Origin: Clostridia bacterium
GTDB lineage: Bacteria; Bacillota_A; Clostridia; Christensenellales; Aristaeellaceae
Direction: 5' to 3'
NCBI GenBank assembly: GCA_017481065.1
Contig: JAFUPT010000090.1
Location: 1 to 34,810, forward strand
DNA length: 34,810 nucleotides
Under the pieces are notes generated by a model, which was not told the origin of the DNA, did not search any database, and worked only from the letters and a program-made list of their open reading frames with translations. Position numbers and translations under genes: made by a program. Position 1 is the first letter of the stretch. The number at the start of each line of letters is the position of its first letter. This document shows positions 30,456-34,810 of the stretch, piece after piece.

Positions 30456-31741
30456 TGGCGGCAATACTTGTATTCATCGTGTTCCTGGTGGGCATTGCCG
30501 TATCCGTGCCGATTGCGGTTTCCATGATCGCCGGCTCGGCCGCGCCCATCCTGCTGCTGGATAAGGGCGGTTCTATCGTGCAGATGCTCAACAACACCTT
30601 CTCCGGCGCGAATTCCACGCCCATCCTGGCGGTTCCGCTGTTCATCCTGGGCGGCGTGATCATGGCCGAGGGCGGCATCTCCAAGCGCCTGTTCAATTTC
30701 TTCGCCTATTTCGTGGGCAGGTTCGCCGGCGGCGTTCCCTGCGCGGTGATCCTCACCTGCCTGTTCTACGGCGCAATTTCCGGCTCCGGCCCTGCCACCA
30801 CCGCGGCAGTCGGCGCCATGTGCGTGCCCTTCATGATCTCCCTGGGCTATGACCGCAAGTGGAGCGCCGGCCTCGTGGCGGTTGCGGGCGGCCTCGGCGT
30901 TATCATACCGCCAAGCATACCATTCGTATTGTACTCGCTGGCCACGGGCGTATCCACGGGCGATCTGTTCCTGGGCGGCGTGCTGCCGGGCATCCTGATC
31001 GGCCTGTTCATGATGGTTTACGCCGTGTGGTATTGCAAGCGCAAGGGCGAAAACCGCGCGCTGATCGATGAAAAGATGGCCGAGCTCAAGAAGAAGGGCT
31101 TCCTGAAGCTCTTTATTGAGAGCTTCCCGGCCCTGCTGTGCCCCATCATCGTACTGGGCGGCATCTATACCGGCATCGTAACTCCCACTGAGGCGGCCTG
31201 CATTTCCGTTTTCTATGCGCTGATCGTTTCCCTGTTCGTGTATAAGAGCATCAAGGTGAAGGATCTGCTGCCCATGCTGTGCAGCTCGGTAAAGACCTAC
31301 GGCGGCCTGGCCTTCGTGCTGGCCTTTGCAACCGCCTTTGGCCGCGTACTGTCGCTCACCAAGGCCACCTCCGTGATCACCGCCTTCGTGGAGAACAACT
31401 TCACCTCGGGCTGGACGGTCATGACCGCGCTGGTCATCCTCTTCCTGCTGCTGGGCATGGTTATGGATACCGGCCCCGCCATCATCATCCTGGCCCCGGT
31501 GCTGCTGCCCGCAGTGCAGGCCCTCGGCATCGACAAGGTGCATTTCGGCGTTGTGCTGGTGTGCTGCCTGTCCATCGGCCTGGCAACCCCGCCCTTCGGC
31601 CTGGATCTGTTCGTTGCTGGCAATTTGTCGGAAGAGCCGCCAATGGCTGTGGCGAAGAAGGCCATGCCCTTCATGATCGCCTTCATCCTGGCCCTGCTGC
31701 TGATCACTTATGTGCCGTGGTTCTCCACCGCGCTGCTGTGA
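30455..31741 (+). CDS. TRAP transporter large permease (DctM-like)
   Basis: A 428-aa membrane protein with about 12 hydrophobic segments, the Na+-coupled transport subunit of the TRAP system. Family segments are GGVIMAEGGISKRLFNF near 65-80, AISGSGPATTAAVGAMCVPFM near 108-128, and GVIIPPSIPFVLYSLATGVSTGDLF near 148-172. It is translationally coupled to the small permease. It presumably imports the organic acid acted on by the AroE-like enzyme. Confidence 0.94.
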   Translation: MAAILVFIVFLVGIAVSVPIAVSMIAGSAAPILLLDKGGSIVQMLNNTFSGANSTPILAVPLFILGGVIMAEGGISKRLFNFFAYFVGRFAGGVPCAVILTCLFYGAISGSGPATTAAVGAMCVPFMISLGYDRKWSAGLVAVAGGLGVIIPPSIPFVLYSLATGVSTGDLFLGGVLPGILIGLFMMVYAVWYCKRKGENRALIDEKMAELKKKGFLKLFIESFPALLCPIIVLGGIYTGIVTPTEAACISVFYALIVSLFVYKSIKVKDLLPMLCSSVKTYGGLAFVLAFATAFGRVLSLTKATSVITAFVENNFTSGWTVMTALVILFLLLGMVMDTGPAIIILAPVLLPAVQALGIDKVHFGVVLVCCLSIGLATPPFGLDLFVAGNLSEEPPMAVAKKAMPFMIAFILALLLITYVPWFSTALL

Positions 31742-31802
31742 TTTTATAAGAAATGATTGTTCTGCCGGCTGGCATAACAGTATAAAAAAGGAGACGAAAG
31801 AC

Positions 31803-32828
31803 ATGAAGAAGATTCTCGCACTGGTACTTGCAATGATGATGCTGGTCTGCGGCGCGGCAATGGCCGAGGCAGATCCCTATGCAGCATTGGATTCCGTTGA
31901 ACTGATCGGCGCAGACTCCACCGGCAAGGGCGCAGCCGGCCAGATTTTCGGCGAATATGTGGCTGCCCGCGTTGCTGAAATCACCGGCGGCAAGCTCACC
32001 ATCGATTATCATCCCAATGGCGACCTGGGCGGCGATGCCGACCTGATCCGCCAGATGCAGGCAAATGATATCCAGGTTGTGGTCTGCCAGACCGCTCCCG
32101 TGGTATCCTTCATCCCGGAAATGGCCGTGTTCGACCTGCCGATGGCCTTCTCCAAGTATGATGGTGATAAGATCGACTCCGTTCTCAACGGCGATAACGA
32201 TTTCAACGCAGCCCTGTCCGCAGCCTATGAGGCAGCCGACCTGCACCTGCTGGGTTTCCTGCAGAACGCCACCTACCGCCTGACCACCGCCCATACCGAT
32301 CTTTCCACCCTGGCGGGCTTCGATAAGCTGCAGATCCGCACCATGGAAAACAGCAACCACATGACCTTCTGGACCGCCATCGGCGCGCAGCCCACCCCCC
32401 TGGCATGGGCCGAGGTTTACATCGCCCTCCAGAACGGCACCATCGACGCCCAGGAAAATGCCGCCGACACCTGCGTGGGCGCCAGCTTCCAGGAGGTTCA
32501 GGAATACCTGGCCTGCACCAACCATATCCTCTACTGCAACCAGATCTGCATCAGCAAGGAAGCCTATGAAGAGCTGGATCCCGCCTACCAGGCAGCCCTG
32601 GACCAGGCAGTTGCAGACGCCATCGCCTATATGCGTCCCCAGCTGGAGCAGATCGATAAGGACAACAAGCAGATCCTGGTCGATGGCGGCATGACCCTGA
32701 TCGAGTATGAGGATTCCTTCTACGATGAAATTCTGGCCATGGAATCCGTACAGGCCCTGTACGATGATATCGACCAGAACCAGGTAAACGGCCTTGGCAC
32801 CAAGCTGATCGAGGCCCTGGAATCCTAA
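31803..32828 (+). CDS. TRAP transporter substrate-binding protein (DctP-like)
   Basis: A 341-aa secreted binding protein. The signal peptide is residues 1-21, with cleavage after AMA before EAD and no lipobox. The DctP fold is shown by GQIFGEYVAARVAEITGGKLTIDYHPNGDLGGDADLIRQMQ near 40-80, FDKLQIRTMEN with the family Arg that binds the ligand carboxylate near 178, and WAEVYIALQNGTIDAQENA near 202-220. AGGAGA precedes the ATG at 31803. The order AroE-Q-M-P puts the binding protein last, followed by a strong terminator. Ligand: a carboxylate, not identified. Confidence 0.93.
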   Translation: MKKILALVLAMMMLVCGAAMAEADPYAALDSVELIGADSTGKGAAGQIFGEYVAARVAEITGGKLTIDYHPNGDLGGDADLIRQMQANDIQVVVCQTAPVVSFIPEMAVFDLPMAFSKYDGDKIDSVLNGDNDFNAALSAAYEAADLHLLGFLQNATYRLTTAHTDLSTLAGFDKLQIRTMENSNHMTFWTAIGAQPTPLAWAEVYIALQNGTIDAQENAADTCVGASFQEVQEYLACTNHILYCNQICISKEAYEELDPAYQAALDQAVADAIAYMRPQLEQIDKDNKQILVDGGMTLIEYEDSFYDEILAMESVQALYDDIDQNQVNGLGTKLIEALES

Positions 32829-32839
32829 GTCAATCGCGT

Positions 32840-32873
32840 AAAGGCCCCTGTCCTTGCGGACAGGGGCCTTTTG
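32840..32873 (+). terminator. Terminator of the AroE-like/TRAP operon
   Basis: AAAGGCCCCTGTCC (32840-32853), loop TTGC, GGACAGGGGCCTTT (32858-32871), then T's. Perfect 14-bp stem. Confidence 0.93.
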
Positions 32874-32900
32874 TAGCCATTTGTTTGCTATGACACATAC

Positions 32901-32915
32901 TTGTAATTCTTACAA
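32901..32915. promoter_or_regulatory. Perfect palindrome upstream of the secreted-protein gene
   Basis: TTGTAATTCTTACAA, two six-base arms around TTC, lies about 25 bases upstream of the -10-like TATACT at 32942-32947. Candidate operator or activator site. Confidence 0.4.
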
Positions 32916-32932
32916 AACTTAGAATTTACAAT

Positions 32933-32947
32933 GGGGGGGGGTATACT
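32933..32947 (+). promoter_or_regulatory. G9 tract directly upstream of a -10 box
   Basis: Nine consecutive G (32933-32941) abut TATACT (32942-32947). TTTACA at 32925-32930 would be the best -35 but is only 11 bases away. Slippage in the tract would change promoter spacing. Confidence 0.45.
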
Positions 32948-32981
32948 GAAAATAGAATAGCCAAAAGAAAGGATGCATTTT

Positions 32982-33926
32982 ATGAAATACAGAATCCTGA
33001 GCCTGGTATTGGCGGTCCTGCTGCTGATTTCATCTGCGAGCTATGCCGAATCCATCTTTTCTCTCCTGCCGGTATCTGAATTGGAGCAGGTACCCAGCTA
33101 CGGCGTGATCATGGGCGTGGAGCCTTCCTCCGAGATGACCCTTGAAGACGGCAGCACGAAGCAGATGTATAATTCCGTGACCGGCGAGAATTACCTCTCC
33201 TTCGGCGTGGCCCTCGGCGCAAAGGGCTATGCTGTGGAAAACCAGGCCGTGGCGGATGGCGTGGTCACCAGCGATGTGCGCAAGGAGGACGTCGTTATTG
33301 AAGTGAGCTACGACCAGGCCCGTGAGGAGATGACGGTGATCTATCCCGCCGGGCTGATCATTCAGCAGCCGGAGGTTCCCGATCCCTTTGAGGGCTATGT
33401 ACAGCTGAAAAAGGGCGAGGAAGTTTCGCTGGGAAAGCTCGGAAGCCTTACGCTGGATGGGTTTGCATCGCATTCGAAGAATGACTTGAGAGTTACCAGT
33501 GTAGAGATGTGGGATCTGTATGAGCGTAAAATGACAGATTTGAAAGAATACTGTGAATTCTGCTTCTTCGGCACATATGATAATATCACCCAGGGCGAAG
33601 TGGAATTGAGGGATATCATAGTTTCTGCCACCCTGCATTACATCAACGAAGATAACCATTACAGCTATGATCTCTACCGCTTTGGCGAATGGCGGCATAA
33701 TTCTTATGATGTGGGATACATCTATCTGCGGAACAACGATCGGAATGGATACAAGTACGCAAGCGTTGATTCCCTGGAAACCATAGAGTTTGCAGGCGGC
33801 TTTGATTCCGGTGAAGTACCCGAGCGTGTTCGTGACGCGAATGACGGCATTGTGGCAATTACCTTCAAATTTGCAAACAACGATAGCAGATATGTATATT
33901 ACCTGCGGGATGGAGAGCAGGGATAA
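32982..33926 (+). CDS. Secreted protein of unknown function
   Basis: A 314-aa protein with a clear signal peptide (residues 1 to about 23, SYA before ESI) and no lipobox. The ATG at 32982 is chosen because AAAGGA is eight bases upstream; another ATG at 32973 abuts that site. The mature part is rich in acidic and aromatic residues and appears mostly beta-stranded (VVIEVSYDQAREEMTVIYPAGLII; YASVDSLETIEFAGGF). There are only two cysteines (CEFC). No transmembrane or known catalytic motif is seen. I do not recognise a family. It is a single gene with its own leader and terminator, just past the TRAP operon. Confidence 0.75.
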   Translation: MKYRILSLVLAVLLLISSASYAESIFSLLPVSELEQVPSYGVIMGVEPSSEMTLEDGSTKQMYNSVTGENYLSFGVALGAKGYAVENQAVADGVVTSDVRKEDVVIEVSYDQAREEMTVIYPAGLIIQQPEVPDPFEGYVQLKKGEEVSLGKLGSLTLDGFASHSKNDLRVTSVEMWDLYERKMTDLKEYCEFCFFGTYDNITQGEVELRDIIVSATLHYINEDNHYSYDLYRFGEWRHNSYDVGYIYLRNNDRNGYKYASVDSLETIEFAGGFDSGEVPERVRDANDGIVAITFKFANNDSRYVYYLRDGEQG

Positions 33927-33930
33927 AATA

Positions 33931-33960
33931 GAACCCGATTCGAAAGAATCGGGTTCCTTT
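33931..33960. terminator. Bidirectional terminator
   Basis: GAACCCGATTC (33931-33941), loop GAAA, GAATCGGGTTC (33946-33956), then CTTT. It serves the secreted-protein gene and, in reverse, the metF-like gene. Confidence 0.9.
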
Positions 33961-33970
33961 CATTGACCAA

Positions 33971-34810
33971 TTACAGGCCGGCCAGCTCCAGCAGGGCGGG
34001 TACCTTGGATTCCCAGCCCAGCGCCATGATGTGCACGCCCTGGCAATAGGGCTTGCATTCCTTGATGATGCGGGCGGCGATTTCGATACCGGTGATGCCT
34101 GCCTTGGTCTTTTCCTTGTCAGCGCGCAGCTCCTCGATCATATCATCGGGAACATGGATGCCGGCAACATTCGCGTTCATGTATTTCACCATGCCCACGG
34201 ACTTGGGGATTACGATGCCCAGCTGCACGGGCTTGCCGAACTGCTTGGCCTTCTCCATGAACTTGATGAACTTCTCGGGCTCGTATACAGCCTGGGTCTG
34301 GAAATAATCCGCGCCGGCCATCACCTTGCGCTCCATCTTGGCGAGCTGCGCATCGATGGAATCGCTGCAGGGGGATACAACCGCGCCCTTGGCGAACTTC
34401 GGTGCTTCGCCAACCAGCTCGTTGCCGCCGAGGTCAACGCCCTTTTCCAGCTGGCACACGGTGTGCAGCAGGGAAACGGAATCGAGATCGAACACGGGCT
34501 TGGCCTGGGGATGGTCGCCCAGCTTGGTGTGGTCGCCGGTGAGGCACAGAACGTTTTCAATGCCCAGCATGGCGGCGCTCAGCAGGTCAGACTGCAGAGC
34601 AATGCGGTTGCGGTCGCGGCAGGCCAGCTGGAAGATGGGGGTCATGCCGTTGTCCAGCAGAGCCTTGCAGGTGGCCATGGAGCCCAGACGCATAACGGAG
34701 GACTGGTTGTCCGTGACGTTGATGGCAGTCATGCCGCCCAGATATTCCTTGGCTTCCTCGATCAGGCCTTCCACATGAATGCCCTTGGGGGGGCCGATTT
34801 CGGCAGAAAC
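33971..34810 (-). CDS. metF: Methylenetetrahydrofolate reductase (MetF-like), 5' end cut by window edge
   Basis: At least 279 aa, with the reading frame open to base 34810 and beyond. The N-terminal segment before the GTG at 34774 continues in frame as EIGPPKGIHVEGL, matching the family's EI.PP start, so the true start is outside the window. Landmarks of this TIM-barrel flavoprotein are NVTDNQSSVMRLGS, QLACRDRNRIALQSDLLSAAMLGIENVLCLTGDH and ADYFQTQAVYEPEKF. It reduces 5,10-methylene-THF to 5-methyl-THF for methionine synthesis or the Wood-Ljungdahl methyl branch. The gene symbol rests on family features. Confidence 0.9.
   Translation of the reverse strand, partial: VSAEIGPPKGIHVEGLIEEAKEYLGGMTAINVTDNQSSVMRLGSMATCKALLDNGMTPIFQLACRDRNRIALQSDLLSAAMLGIENVLCLTGDHTKLGDHPQAKPVFDLDSVSLLHTVCQLEKGVDLGGNELVGEAPKFAKGAVVSPCSDSIDAQLAKMERKVMAGADYFQTQAVYEPEKFIKFMEKAKQFGKPVQLGIVIPKSVGMVKYMNANVAGIHVPDDMIEELRADKEKTKAGITGIEIAARIIKECKPYCQGVHIMALGWESKVPALLELAGL

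Noticed and set aside
32925..32947. TTTACA with TATACT as a standard promoter
   Set aside because: The spacer is only 11 bases, far below the working range, so it is listed only as a possible variable promoter.

Overview
The window looks like a chromosomal segment from a fairly GC-rich (high-50s %), probably uncultured gut-type member of the Clostridia. The evidence is AGGAGG-type ribosome sites throughout, sigma-A-like promoters with 16-17 bp spacers, and gene families typical of that group. The extracellular solute-binding proteins have plain signal-peptidase-I leaders instead of the lipobox usual in monoderm Firmicutes. I recall this from Christensenellales-like lineages, but the taxonomic placement is inference. 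No IS element, prophage, CRISPR array or origin is visible.

Layout. (1) 1-141: end of tRNA-Gly(GCC) and tRNA-Cys(GCA), with a terminator. (2) 367-9648, minus strand: a ten-gene catabolic cluster with two 2-hydroxyacid dehydrogenases, two HpcH/HpaI aldolases, two Ldh2-type dehydrogenases, a zinc alcohol dehydrogenase, an MBL-fold hydrolase, a cupin and a LacI regulator. (3) 10159-15953, plus strand, divergent: a RbsABC-like sugar ABC importer (binding protein, double ATPase, two permeases) plus a mutarotase-like protein. Near-identical LacI-type operators sit at the predicted start sites of both divergent promoters, so 367-15953 reads as one import-and-degrade regulon for an unknown sugar or sugar acid. 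(4) 15982-17372: FliB-like protein and acyl-CoA thioesterase (minus), divergent from a ROK kinase plus deoC (17544-19248); tandem palindromic operators lie between them. (5) 19267-19496: seven consecutive hairpins arranged as two mirror-image modules. (6) 19507-22292, minus: two alpha/beta esterases and an ATP-grasp ligase-like protein behind a near-consensus promoter. (7) 22508-23765: a decayed carbonic anhydrase, a zinc-ribbon protein and an orphan CobI/CbiL-type methyltransferase, convergent with a small four-cysteine protein. (8) 24082-28585: PutP proline symporter, a methyltransferase, and a copper/metal pair (DUF2318 protein and an HMA-TauE/SafE-cupredoxin fusion). (9) 28987-32828: a divergent shikimate-dehydrogenase relative in an operon with a complete TRAP transporter. 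(10) 32982-33926: secreted protein of unknown function behind a G9 tract; 33971-34810: MetF-type methylenetetrahydrofolate reductase, cut by the window edge.

The regions most likely to hold undescribed biology are the LacI-controlled regulon with its duplicated dehydrogenase/aldolase sets and no kinase or dehydratase, the ATP-grasp/double-esterase operon, the divergent AroE plus TRAP operon, and the mirror-image hairpin array. All functional statements come from reading motifs by eye; no database search was run.
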